Assembly: GCA_963763325.1 (NCBI GenBank)
Contig: CAVXOL010000012.1
Coordinates: forward strand, 24,357 to 88,356
DNA from: JBBECJ01 sp963763325
GTDB lineage: Bacteria; Chloroflexota; Chloroflexia; Thermomicrobiales; CFX8
Direction of reading: 5' to 3'
DNA: 64,000 bases
In this document: one piece after another, positions 7,820 through 16,014 of the stretch
Layout of the letters: every line of letters starts with the position of its first letter
Numbering within the stretch: position 1 is the first letter of the stretch
Position numbers and translations under genes: made by a program
The notes under the pieces: model-generated
Databases searched by the model: none
Seen by the model: the letters and a program-made list of their open reading frames with translations, nothing else
Told to the model about the DNA's origin: nothing

Positions 7820-9186
7820 CAGGCACCTGCTTCGTCGCTAAGATCGTCGATGTCAATTTGCTCGAGGTGGACAACGTCATTTACCAGATGTGCGATTGGC
7901 CCGCTGGTCGCGAATTCGAGATGCGTCACGCTGCAATTGTCGATCGTGTAGCGACGCCAGTCGTTCGGGTCGTCGCCGAGCACCTGCGCGATCAACGATG
8001 CGATGACACCGCCATGAGCGACGACCACCATCCGCTCACCAGCATGCGATGTGACGATCCGGTCGAGTGCCGTTCGGACCCGGTCGTGGAACTCCCGTCG
8101 TGACTCGCCGCCGGGGAAACGAGCCTCCAGGTCACTGAAATCAGCGAATCGTGCGGTCAGCTCAGGGAACTGTTCTGACATCGCGGCGAAGGTGAGACCT
8201 TCTACTTGACCGAAATTCATCTCAGCCAGCCCACCGTGGAGAAGCGGAGTCAGCCCCGTCCGAGAAGCGATGGCGTGAGCCGTTGTCAGCGCCCGTTGGA
8301 GTGGGCTGGAGTGCAGCGAGTCGAGCCCCTCGAGCTGCTCGATGCGGCCAGCGACCATTCGCGCCTGACGAAGCCCGATCCCGTTCAGCGGAACATCGGT
8401 CGCGCCATGCAGCAGCCCGTCGACATTCGAATCGGTCTGGCCGTGTCGAACCATGAACACTTCAGTGTGCTTGACCGCCATGTTCCCCCAGTTCGTTGCG
8501 AGAAATGTTTGGGCCGCTGGGCAGCATTGTACGAGAACGCAGCCTTCACACCTCGGTCGGCGTGCGAGACAGGTCGTTCGCCCGTGCTTGATCATCAGCA
8601 TGTGGGCCGCGAACGTTTCTCCGGGCGGTATGATCGCTTCCAGCAATGCATGCGCTCGCTCCGCCGACGTTCGTTCAGGGACCAGCCCCAGTCGCAACGA
8701 TACCCGGTGAACATGCGTATCGACCGGCATTGCCGGGGTATCCAGGCTGAATAACAGGACGCACGACGCCGTCTTCGGGCCGACGCCACGCAACGATGTA
8801 AGCCACGACCTCGCGTCAACCAGCGGCAGGCTCTTCAGGAACGACAGATCGAAGTCGCCGGTTCTCTCACGCACGTCATTCAATGCGTGCCGAATGCGCG
8901 GTGCCTTGACGTTTGCCAACCCGCCAACCCTGATTGCGTCCGCGATCTGGTGATCCGAAGCCTCGATGACGGCGTCCCAATCCGGAAACGTCGCCTTCAG
9001 CGAAGCAAAGGCTCGCTCGGTGTTCACGTCGGATGTGTGCTGAGACAGGATCGTCGCGACCAGCTCATCGATTGGCGGAAGGCGTGATGACGGCACCGGC
9101 TCGCCATACCGTGTGCGCAATCGTTCGAGCATCCAGTCGATCGACGCCGACGCGATGCTGTGCTGGTGCTGCCGGTTCGCGGTCAT
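7819..9186 (-). CDS. Fusion: endonuclease III-like DNA glycosylase + histidine phosphatase
   Basis: One uninterrupted 455-residue frame with two complete families. Residues ~15-230 are an Nth/MutY-type glycosylase: HhH with L-R-G-V-G-P-K-T-A (catalytic Lys138), V-D-T-H-V-H-R-V (catalytic Asp156), and a [4Fe-4S] cysteine set C206-x6-C213-x2-C216-x5-C222. Residues ~236-455 are a histidine phosphatase (phosphoglycerate-mutase superfamily) with the V-R-H-G-Q-T-D-S-N phosphohistidine motif (His248) and the V-A-H-G-G second histidine. The linker holds a Met (ATG at 8481) with GGGGGA just upstream, so the phosphatase might also be made alone by internal initiation. First gene of a four-gene operon, divergent from the pyr operon. 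Confidence 0.88.
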   Translation of the reverse strand: MTANRQHQHSIASASIDWMLERLRTRYGEPVPSSRLPPIDELVATILSQHTSDVNTERAFASLKATFPDWDAVIEASDHQIADAIRVGGLANVKAPRIRHALNDVRERTGDFDLSFLKSLPLVDARSWLTSLRGVGPKTASCVLLFSLDTPAMPVDTHVHRVSLRLGLVPERTSAERAHALLEAIIPPGETFAAHMLMIKHGRTTCLARRPRCEGCVLVQCCPAAQTFLATNWGNMAVKHTEVFMVRHGQTDSNVDGLLHGATDVPLNGIGLRQARMVAGRIEQLEGLDSLHSSPLQRALTTAHAIASRTGLTPLLHGGLAEMNFGQVEGLTFAAMSEQFPELTARFADFSDLEARFPGGESRREFHDRVRTALDRIVTSHAGERMVVVAHGGVIASLIAQVLGDDPNDWRRYTIDNCSVTHLEFATSGPIAHLVNDVVHLEQIDIDDLSDEAGA

Positions 9187-9207
9187 GGCGCGATTCTAGC
9201 ATCACCC

Positions 9208-9237
9208 TTGACGAAGCCGCTATCTGACACGTATCAT
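9208..9237 (+). promoter_or_regulatory. Putative sigma-70 type promoter of the pyr operon
   Basis: TTGACG at 9208-9213 and TATCAT at 9232-9237, spaced by 18 bases. It lies about 150 bases upstream of pyrC, leaving a transcribed leader of about 140 bases that contains the hairpin at 9332-9358. Confidence 0.6.
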
Positions 9238-9331
9238 TCTCTGTTAGCACGTCGCCGGATAGCGTACGTACGAAGGCTGTGAACGATATTGCGACCTCGA
9301 AGTGGACCAACAACACCATCGCAGGTTCAGG

Positions 9332-9358
9332 GCCTCCGGCTTCGTCGGAGGCTTTTTT
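9332..9358 (+). terminator. Intrinsic terminator in the pyrC leader (possible attenuator)
   Basis: GCCTCCG (9332-9338) pairs perfectly with CGGAGGC (9346-9352) around a seven-base loop, followed at once by six T (9353-9358): a textbook intrinsic terminator on the + strand. The only gene just upstream (start 9186) reads the other way, so the hairpin lies between the pyr promoter and pyrC and would stop transcripts before the structural genes. That fits transcription attenuation. I see no PyrR-binding consensus or T-box core, so the control mechanism is open. Confidence 0.8.
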
Positions 9359-9386
9359 CTTGGGCGGTGATCGGGGCAGGTGATCA

Positions 9387-10715
9387 ATGACCGGGACAAT
9401 CCTGATTCGAGGCGGACGAGTGATCGACCCGGCGAGTAGCCGGGACGGCATCTTCGATGTTCGTGTTGTCGGTGGACGCATTGCGCAGATTGGCGACAGC
9501 CTCGACGTGGTTTCCGGTGATCGAGTCATTGACGCGTCGGGAATGCTCGTCACGCCCGGCTGGATCGACGCTCACGTTCATTTGCGTGATCCCGGCCCCA
9601 CATACAAAGAAGATCTGACGACCGGTGCATTGGCCGCTCTGGCAGGTGGATTTACGCGCATGTGCTGCATGCCGAACACGACCCCACCGCTCGATACGCC
9701 CGAACATATCGCAGACATCGTCGACCGCGGGCAGCGGACTGGCGTCCATATTCATCCGATTGGAACGATCTCAATCGATCGTGCAGGCCTCACGCTTGCG
9801 CCGCTGGTCGAGATGGCGGCAGAAGGGGCGATCGGCTTCTCCGATGACGGCGATAGCACGCGCTCGACGGACGTGATGCGTGAGGCACTGATTCTCTCCA
9901 GCAAGCTGAACCTGCCGATCATGGTTCATTGCGAGGACCCTGAACTCGCCAGAGGTGGGTCTCTTCACCGTGGCCGTGTGTCTGCGGAGTTAAACGATCC
10001 AGGCATTCCGGCCGAGGCCGAAGAGTCATACATTGTTCGCGACATCGAGCTGGCACGAGAAACCGGGGGCTGGCTGCATGTCCTACACGTCTCGACTGCC
10101 ACTGGCGCACGGCTGGTGGCGCGGGCGAAGCAGGACGGTGTCCGGGTCACCGCAGAAGTGATGCCGCATCACCTCGCGCTGACCGACGAGTGGGTAGCTG
10201 GCCGTCGTCGCTTTGCGGGCGAGACGGAGTCGCTCGCCGACGTTGGTCTGGATCCAAACGCGAAGGTGAATCCGCCGCTTCGGCCGGAAACCGATGCGTT
10301 GGGACTCATTGAAGCTGTCCGGGCGGGTGTCTTCGACTTTATGGGGACCGACCACGCGCCGCACGCCGATCAGGACAAGCCGAGTGAGTTGCTGAAAGCC
10401 GCCTTCGGCATGAGCGGCCTTGAGCTTGCCATCCCGACAATGGCGAGGCTTGAGTCGCGAGGCGCGCTCGACTGGCCCCAGGTCGTCGATCTGTTCACTG
10501 CCCGTCCCGCACGGGTACTGGGCCTGGACGGTGGCCGAATCGGCGTCGGTGATCTGGCTGATCTGGTCATCATCGACCCCAATCGAGACTGGGTCGTTGA
10601 CGCAACTACGTTGAAAACCAGGAGCAAGAACACGCCGCTGCTGGGCATGTCGGTGCGTGGGCGGGCGGTTCTGACGCTCGTCGGCGGGGAGGTTCGACAC
10701 GATGAGCTTTCATAA
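9387..10715 (+). CDS. pyrC: Dihydroorotase
   Basis: 442 residues, third step of UMP synthesis (carbamoyl aspartate to dihydroorotate), class I amidohydrolase form. The zinc-binding D-A-H-V-H-L-R-D-P-G is at ~58-67; further ligands lie in the M-V-H-C-E-D segment (~172), the L-H-V-S-T-A segment, and M-G-T-D-H-A-P-H, with the catalytic Asp. The GGGGCAGG about 10 bases upstream is a reasonable ribosome site. The C-terminus overlaps carA by 14 bases. pyrB is not in the window; in many operons it lies just before pyrC, but here the promoter does. Confidence 0.95.
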   Translation: MTGTILIRGGRVIDPASSRDGIFDVRVVGGRIAQIGDSLDVVSGDRVIDASGMLVTPGWIDAHVHLRDPGPTYKEDLTTGALAALAGGFTRMCCMPNTTPPLDTPEHIADIVDRGQRTGVHIHPIGTISIDRAGLTLAPLVEMAAEGAIGFSDDGDSTRSTDVMREALILSSKLNLPIMVHCEDPELARGGSLHRGRVSAELNDPGIPAEAEESYIVRDIELARETGGWLHVLHVSTATGARLVARAKQDGVRVTAEVMPHHLALTDEWVAGRRRFAGETESLADVGLDPNAKVNPPLRPETDALGLIEAVRAGVFDFMGTDHAPHADQDKPSELLKAAFGMSGLELAIPTMARLESRGALDWPQVVDLFTARPARVLGLDGGRIGVGDLADLVIIDPNRDWVVDATTLKTRSKNTPLLGMSVRGRAVLTLVGGEVRHDELS

Positions 10716-11829
10716 CGGCGATGCGGCCGTCATTCTCGAAGATGGCCGCATCTTCAGCGGCGTATCGTTCGGCGCCGAGTGCGATGCCGAGGGCGAAGTC
10801 GTCTTCACAACCTCGATGACGGGCTACCAGGAAGTTGCGACTGATCCTTCGTTCAGGGGCCAGATCGTCTGCATGACCTATCCGATCATCGGCAACTACG
10901 GCGTGACGGCCGGAGATGAGCAATCGCGGCAACCGTGGATCAGCGGCATGATCGTTCGTGACTACAATGATGTCCCGAGCAATTGGCGCTCCGAGCGCTC
11001 GCTGGCCGACTACTTTCGCGCGCACGACATTCCTGCGATCAGTGGCGTTGATACCCGCTCCCTGACGCGCCACATCAGAACGCGCGGTGCGATGCGCGGG
11101 CTTCTGGTGTCACGAGTTGGCGGCCAATCACACGTCGACCTCAGGCGGAGGGCACGAAACGCCTGGTCGCCATCCGACGCCAACGTCGTCGCCGATGTCT
11201 CCTCCGGCGAGCAACGAATCGTAGGCCATGGTGACCTGCACGTCGTCCTGATCGACTGTGGCGTTAAGGAGAACATCCTCGAATCGCTGCGGCGCCGCGA
11301 CGTGCATGTCACTGTCGTTCCATTCGACACGACGATCGAAGAGATTCGCGCGTTGCACCCTGATGGAGTCCTCACGTCTCCAGGACCAGGTGATCCGGAA
11401 AACGCCGAGCCGGCGGTGGCGACCGTGAGGAACGTCGTTGACGACGGAGTGCCGTACCTGGGTGTCTGTCTCGGCCACCAGCTGCTTGCGCTGGCGATCG
11501 GTGCGTCGACGAGCAAGCTCAAGTTCGGACATCGTGGCGGCAACCATCCGGTTATTGACCTGGATTCTGGCCGTGTCTACGTGACGGCCCAGAACCACGG
11601 TTACCAGGTCGACGCCGGCAGCGTCCCGAGTGGCGATGGCTGGCGGGTCTCGCAAGTCAACCTGAACGACGGTTCCGTTGAGGGACTGGCCCATCGTGAT
11701 TTGCCTATCTTCAGCGTCCAGTACCACCCGGAAGGTTCACCGGGACCGCAGGACAACCAGTATGTTTTTGACCGCTTCCTCGACCTTCTCCGGGACCGGA
11801 AGCGCCAGGGGGAAGGGGTGCTCGTGTGA
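10702..11829 (+). CDS. carA: Carbamoyl-phosphate synthase small (glutaminase) chain
   Basis: 375 residues. Class I glutamine amidotransferase supplying ammonia to CarB. The N-terminal domain shows G-R-I-F-S-G-V-S-F-G and T-S-M-T-G-Y-Q-E; the glutaminase domain has the nucleophile in L-G-V-C-L-G-H-Q-L and the His-Glu pair in Q-Y-H-P-E-G-S-P-G-P. Overlaps pyrC before it and carB after it (stop and start share four bases, GTGA), so the three are translationally coupled. Confidence 0.96.
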   Translation: MSFHNGDAAVILEDGRIFSGVSFGAECDAEGEVVFTTSMTGYQEVATDPSFRGQIVCMTYPIIGNYGVTAGDEQSRQPWISGMIVRDYNDVPSNWRSERSLADYFRAHDIPAISGVDTRSLTRHIRTRGAMRGLLVSRVGGQSHVDLRRRARNAWSPSDANVVADVSSGEQRIVGHGDLHVVLIDCGVKENILESLRRRDVHVTVVPFDTTIEEIRALHPDGVLTSPGPGDPENAEPAVATVRNVVDDGVPYLGVCLGHQLLALAIGASTSKLKFGHRGGNHPVIDLDSGRVYVTAQNHGYQVDAGSVPSGDGWRVSQVNLNDGSVEGLAHRDLPIFSVQYHPEGSPGPQDNQYVFDRFLDLLRDRKRQGEGVLV

Positions 11830-14800
11830 GCGAGCGCATCCAGCGCGTTCTTGTGATCGGCTCCGGGCCGATCGTCATTGGCCAGGCGGCCGAGTTCGAC
11901 TATGCCGGGACGCAGGCCTGCCGGGCGCTGCGCGAAGAGGGGATCGAGACGATCCTCGTCAACTCCAACCCGGCTACGATCATGACCGACGAAGATGTCG
12001 CGGATGTCGTCTATGTTGAACCGCTGATTCCGGAAGTGATCCGTCGGATCATCATGCGTGAGAAGCCGGATGGACTACTCCCGACACTCGGCGGCCAGAC
12101 CGCGCTCAACCTTGCCGTTCAACTCGCCGAGATGGGTATCCTCGAACAGTACAACGTCAAATTGCTTGGGACGCCACTTGACGCAATTCGAAAGGCGGAA
12201 GATCGCGAGCTTTTCAAGAATCTGCTTGGAGAGATTGACGAGCCAGTCGTCGATAGCGCGATCATCCACACGCTCTCCGAGGCACGCGAATTCGCTGCAA
12301 GTGCACCTCTGCCGTTGATCGTCCGACCCGCCTACACGCTCGGTGGCACCGGCGGTGGTGTCGCGCGTACGCCACAGGAACTGGACGAGATCGTCTCCGG
12401 TGGCCTGGCTGCCAGTCCGATCCACCAGGTGTTGCTGGAACGCTCGCTGCTCGGCTGGAAGGAAATCGAGTACGAGGTCATTCGCGACGGGTCAGACAAC
12501 GTGATCACCGTCTGTAACATGGAAAACCTCGACCCGATGGGCGTCCACACCGGCGACTCGATCGTCGTCGCCCCAAGTCAGACATTGTCGGACCGCGAGT
12601 ACCAGATGCTGCGCTCCTCAGCCATCAAGATCATCCGCGCACTGGGAATCGAGGGCGGCTGCAACGTCCAGTACGCGCTCGACCCCTGCTCGTTCCAGTA
12701 CTTCGTCATCGAAGTCAATCCACGTGTCAGCCGCTCGTCCGCGCTGGCTTCGAAGGCGACTGGCTACCCGATCGCCCGCGTCGCTGCCAAGATCGCGATC
12801 GGTAAGCGTCTCGACGAGATTCGCAATACCGTCACCGAGCAGACGACGGCTGCGTTTGAGCCGGCGCTCGACTACTGCGTCGTCAAGATACCCCGCTGGC
12901 CGTTCGACAAGTTTCGTCGAGCCGACCGCTCGCTCGGTACCCAGATGAAGGCGACCGGCGAGGTGATGGCGATCGACCGCTCGTTCGCCGCCGCGCTGCA
13001 GAAGGCAGTCCGATCGCTGGAAACCGACGCAGCCGATCTCCTTTGGGAGAACCCGGCCTGGATCGACCCGGAGCGCCTTACGTTGGATGTTCGCGTTGCC
13101 AGCGATGAGCGACTCTGGGCGCTGGCAACCAGCCTCCGCCGAGGAGGCGATGAAGCCGAGATCTCTCGTGAAAGCGGGGTTGATCGCTGGTTCATTCGCG
13201 AGCTCCAGCAGATTGTCGCGATGGAGCAGCGACTGGCGTCTGACGAGATCGACGACGCGGCGCTCTGGAGGGCGAAGCGGCTCGGCTTCTCTGATGCGCA
13301 GATCGCGCAACTCTCTGGGAGAGAGGAGCGCGACATTCGCGAACAACGCTACGCTGCGGGTATCACACCTGTATACAAGATGGTCGATACATGCGCCGCC
13401 GAGTTCGAAGCGGCAACACCGTACTACTACAGCACCTACGAAGAGGAGAACGAGGCCGAGCCGCTGCCGGGCCCCAAGGCAGTTGTCATTGGCTCCGGAC
13501 CGATCCGCATCGGGCAGGGGATCGAATTCGACTACTGTAGCGTTCAGGCTGCCCACGCGTTGGATGCCGCTGGGACGCGTAGCATCATGATCAATTCGAA
13601 TCCGGAGACCGTCTCGACCGACTTCGATACCTCTGACCGGCTCTACTTCGAGGCGCTCGACGCCGAATCGGTCGGCGAGATCCTGCGCCACGAGGGTGGA
13701 GGCGTCGACGACCAGGTGCCGGTCATCCTTCAGTTCGGCGGTCAGACGGCGATCAACCTCGCGAGCCCGCTATCCAGGCGCGGAGTGCCGGTCCTCGGCT
13801 CGAGTGTCGACACGATTGACCTGGCCGAAGATCGCGAGCGCTTCGAAGCATTCCTGAACCGGATCGGTATTCCACAGCCACCAGGCACGGCAGTGACGAC
13901 GTTAGACGCCGCGCTCGAAGCCGGAGACAAGCTTGGATACCCGGTCCTGGTTCGCCCGTCGTATGTCCTTGGTGGCCGGGCGATGGAGGTTGTCCACTCA
14001 GCCAACTTCCTCGCGCGCTACCTCGCGAGTAGCGTCGACTTCCGTCGCGGCTTCCCGATTCTGATAGACCGGTATCTTGAAGGCAAAGAGGTCGAGGTCG
14101 ACGCCATCTGCGACGGCACAGACGTCCTCATTCCGGGCATTATGGAGCACATCGAACGGGCCGGCGTCCATTCCGGCGACTCGTATGCCGTCTACCCGGG
14201 GCTGAACCTGTTCCCCACCGAAGTCGAGCGGATCGTCGAGTACACAACCCGAATCGCGCTGGAGTTGAAGGTCATCGGCCTCGTCAACATCCAGTATGTC
14301 ATTCACTCAGGGCGGCTCTACGTGTTGGAGGTTAATCCACGCGGTAGCCGGACCGTTCCGTTCCTCTCAAAGGCGACCGGCGTCCCAATCATCGAGATTG
14401 CGACCCACGCCATGCTCGGCAAGTCGCTGGCTGAACAGGGCTACAGTGGTGGTCTGGCGCCACGCCAGCCGCTCGTGGCCGTCAAGGCGCCGGTCTTCTC
14501 GATGGCAAAGCTACGCGGCGTCGAGCCGAATCTGGGTCCGGAAATGAAATCCACCGGCGAGGCGATGGGAATCGATCGCGAGTTCGCTCCGGCCTTCTAC
14601 AAGGCACTGCTCGCGTCCGGCCTATCGCTCAATGGACGCTCATCGATCATGGTCAGCCTGGCCGACCGGGACAAACCGGAGTCGCTGCCGATGATCGAAC
14701 AACTGATTCGGATGGGCTGCCGCGTCTATGCGACTGAGGGTACCGCTCAAATGATCGAACGTGCAGGGATGCCGGTCCAGATGGTGACCAAGCGGATTGG

Positions 14801-15053
14801 CCAGGGATCACCTGACATGCTCGACGTCATCCTTGATGGAACGGTTCAGGGCGTCATCAACACACCTGGACCAGCCGAGAAGGAAGTCCTCGATGGCTTC
14901 CAGATTCGTCGAGCTGCCGTTGAGAAGGGGATCCCCTGCATCACATCGATCGACACGGCCCGAGCCGTCGTCGAAGCGATGCGACAATCGACCGGCGCAT
15001 ACTCCGTGCAGCCGCTGCCCACATATCGGAGTCGAGTGTCGGTTTCGTACTAA
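11826..15053 (+). CDS. carB: Carbamoyl-phosphate synthase large chain
   Basis: 1075 residues with the duplicated ATP-grasp architecture: first half starts V-L-V-I-G-S-G-P-I-V-I-G-Q-A-A-E-F-D-Y, the second repeats A-V-V-I-G-S-G-P-I-R-I-G-Q-G-I-E-F-D-Y at about residue 555. The C-terminal ~130 residues are the MGS-like allosteric domain. It makes carbamoyl phosphate for pyrimidine and arginine synthesis. Start is the GTG overlapping the carA stop. Full family length, no lesion visible. Confidence 0.97.
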   Translation: MSERIQRVLVIGSGPIVIGQAAEFDYAGTQACRALREEGIETILVNSNPATIMTDEDVADVVYVEPLIPEVIRRIIMREKPDGLLPTLGGQTALNLAVQLAEMGILEQYNVKLLGTPLDAIRKAEDRELFKNLLGEIDEPVVDSAIIHTLSEAREFAASAPLPLIVRPAYTLGGTGGGVARTPQELDEIVSGGLAASPIHQVLLERSLLGWKEIEYEVIRDGSDNVITVCNMENLDPMGVHTGDSIVVAPSQTLSDREYQMLRSSAIKIIRALGIEGGCNVQYALDPCSFQYFVIEVNPRVSRSSALASKATGYPIARVAAKIAIGKRLDEIRNTVTEQTTAAFEPALDYCVVKIPRWPFDKFRRADRSLGTQMKATGEVMAIDRSFAAALQKAVRSLETDAADLLWENPAWIDPERLTLDVRVASDERLWALATSLRRGGDEAEISRESGVDRWFIRELQQIVAMEQRLASDEIDDAALWRAKRLGFSDAQIAQLSGREERDIREQRYAAGITPVYKMVDTCAAEFEAATPYYYSTYEEENEAEPLPGPKAVVIGSGPIRIGQGIEFDYCSVQAAHALDAAGTRSIMINSNPETVSTDFDTSDRLYFEALDAESVGEILRHEGGGVDDQVPVILQFGGQTAINLASPLSRRGVPVLGSSVDTIDLAEDRERFEAFLNRIGIPQPPGTAVTTLDAALEAGDKLGYPVLVRPSYVLGGRAMEVVHSANFLARYLASSVDFRRGFPILIDRYLEGKEVEVDAICDGTDVLIPGIMEHIERAGVHSGDSYAVYPGLNLFPTEVERIVEYTTRIALELKVIGLVNIQYVIHSGRLYVLEVNPRGSRTVPFLSKATGVPIIEIATHAMLGKSLAEQGYSGGLAPRQPLVAVKAPVFSMAKLRGVEPNLGPEMKSTGEAMGIDREFAPAFYKALLASGLSLNGRSSIMVSLADRDKPESLPMIEQLIRMGCRVYATEGTAQMIERAGMPVQMVTKRIGQGSPDMLDVILDGTVQGVINTPGPAEKEVLDGFQIRRAAVEKGIPCITSIDTARAVVEAMRQSTGAYSVQPLPTYRSRVSVSY

Positions 15054-15119
15054 CGTCGCGACGACGATCGGGACGCTGATCCGCTGGACCTGCCGATCGA
15101 CGGGTGTGAAGGAGGAACG

Positions 15120-15713
15120 GTGGCTCTGGAGACGTTTCTGGGACAACTCGAAGCCATCGGTGCCCTGAAGCACGGTCACTTCCTGCTGGCCTCTGGGCGC
15201 CACTCAGCGCAGTATGTCGAGAAGTTCGATCTGCTGCGGCAACCGCGAGCTACCGAGGACGCATGTCGCGCTTTGATCGGACGGCTGGGTGAACTGACGG
15301 AAGTCGATCTCGTCGTTGGTCCAACGACCGGCGGGATCCTGCTCGCTTTCGAGATTGGTCGCCAGCTGGGCCTTCCGGCAGCCTACGCCGAGCGTGCCCG
15401 TGAAGGAGCCAGCGAACGCGCTTTCAAGCGTGGCACACGTATATCGCCTGGAACGCGTGTGCTGGTCGTAGATGACATTCTGACGACTGGCGGGTCGGTG
15501 CGTGAAACGCTGGCGGCGCTTGCTGCAACCGGTGCGGACGTGCGCGCAATCGCGTTACTCGTCGACCGTTCTGGTGGGGCCATCTCGTTCGGTGTGCCGC
15601 TCGTCAGCCTGGCGACACTCGATATCGAGACGTTCGATCCTGATGAGTGTCCGCTGTGTCGGGATCGTGTGCCAGTGACAAAGCCGGGCACGACGGCACC
15701 GACAACGAGTTAG
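15120..15713 (+). CDS. pyrE: Orotate phosphoribosyltransferase
   Basis: 197 residues. It joins orotate and PRPP to OMP. The PRPP loop reads V-L-V-V-D-D-I-L-T-T-G-G-S; the N-terminal G-H-F-L-L-A-S-G-R-H-S region is the orotate-binding part. GTG start behind AAGGAGG. Last gene of pyrC-carA-carB-pyrE; pyrF is not seen here. The tail (C-P-L-C, then a T/P-rich end) is longer than in E. coli. Confidence 0.94.
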   Translation: MALETFLGQLEAIGALKHGHFLLASGRHSAQYVEKFDLLRQPRATEDACRALIGRLGELTEVDLVVGPTTGGILLAFEIGRQLGLPAAYAERAREGASERAFKRGTRISPGTRVLVVDDILTTGGSVRETLAALAATGADVRAIALLVDRSGGAISFGVPLVSLATLDIETFDPDECPLCRDRVPVTKPGTTAPTTS

Positions 15714-15764
15714 GGCAGGAGCAGGCTGTCGCTCTCGTCGCGCGAAATGTTGGCGAAGGCGACT

Positions 15765-15989
15765 CTACCTGGCGGGTCCGGATGAATCCTGGTTCGCGCG
15801 AAGCGTCCGCAATTGACCGTGCAGTCCGGATATCTCATCGAGCCGGCGTTCGAGTTGGTCCAGCGCGTCATCGCGGCGGCCTTCGATGTATTCGTCGCGA
15901 ATTTCGAGCACCATCTGGGCCAGCCGTCCAATTGTTCGGACGATATGAACTGGGTCATCGTCCCCGGTGGGGTGCTGGTAACTCGACAT
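15765..15989 (-). CDS. Small helical hypothetical protein
   Basis: 74 residues, start supported by GGAGGAG 7 bases upstream of the ATG. Polar N-terminus (S-S-Y-Q-H-P-T-G-D-D-D) then an alternating hydrophobic/charged helix (I-V-R-T-I-G-R-L-A-Q-M-V-L-E-I-R-D-E-Y-I) and a second helix (L-D-Q-L-E-R-R-L-D-E-I). I do not recognise a family. It follows ligA by 25 bases on the same strand, so it is probably co-transcribed. Confidence 0.65.
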   Translation of the reverse strand: MSSYQHPTGDDDPVHIVRTIGRLAQMVLEIRDEYIEGRRDDALDQLERRLDEISGLHGQLRTLRANQDSSGPAR

Positions 15990-16014
15990 CGTGTTGCTCC
16001 TCCCAGGTGGCCTG

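Noticed and set aside
9279..9360. T-box riboswitch in the pyr leader
   Set aside because: The leader has a terminator but is too short for a stem I, and the T-box core (AGGGTGG-ACC) is not present; GAAGTGGACC is only a chance resemblance.
12618..13691. Long antisense frame (357 codons) inside carB
   Set aside because: GC-rich genes often leave long open frames on the opposite strand. carB is intact and the antisense product is low-complexity Arg/Asp/Val-rich with no family marks.
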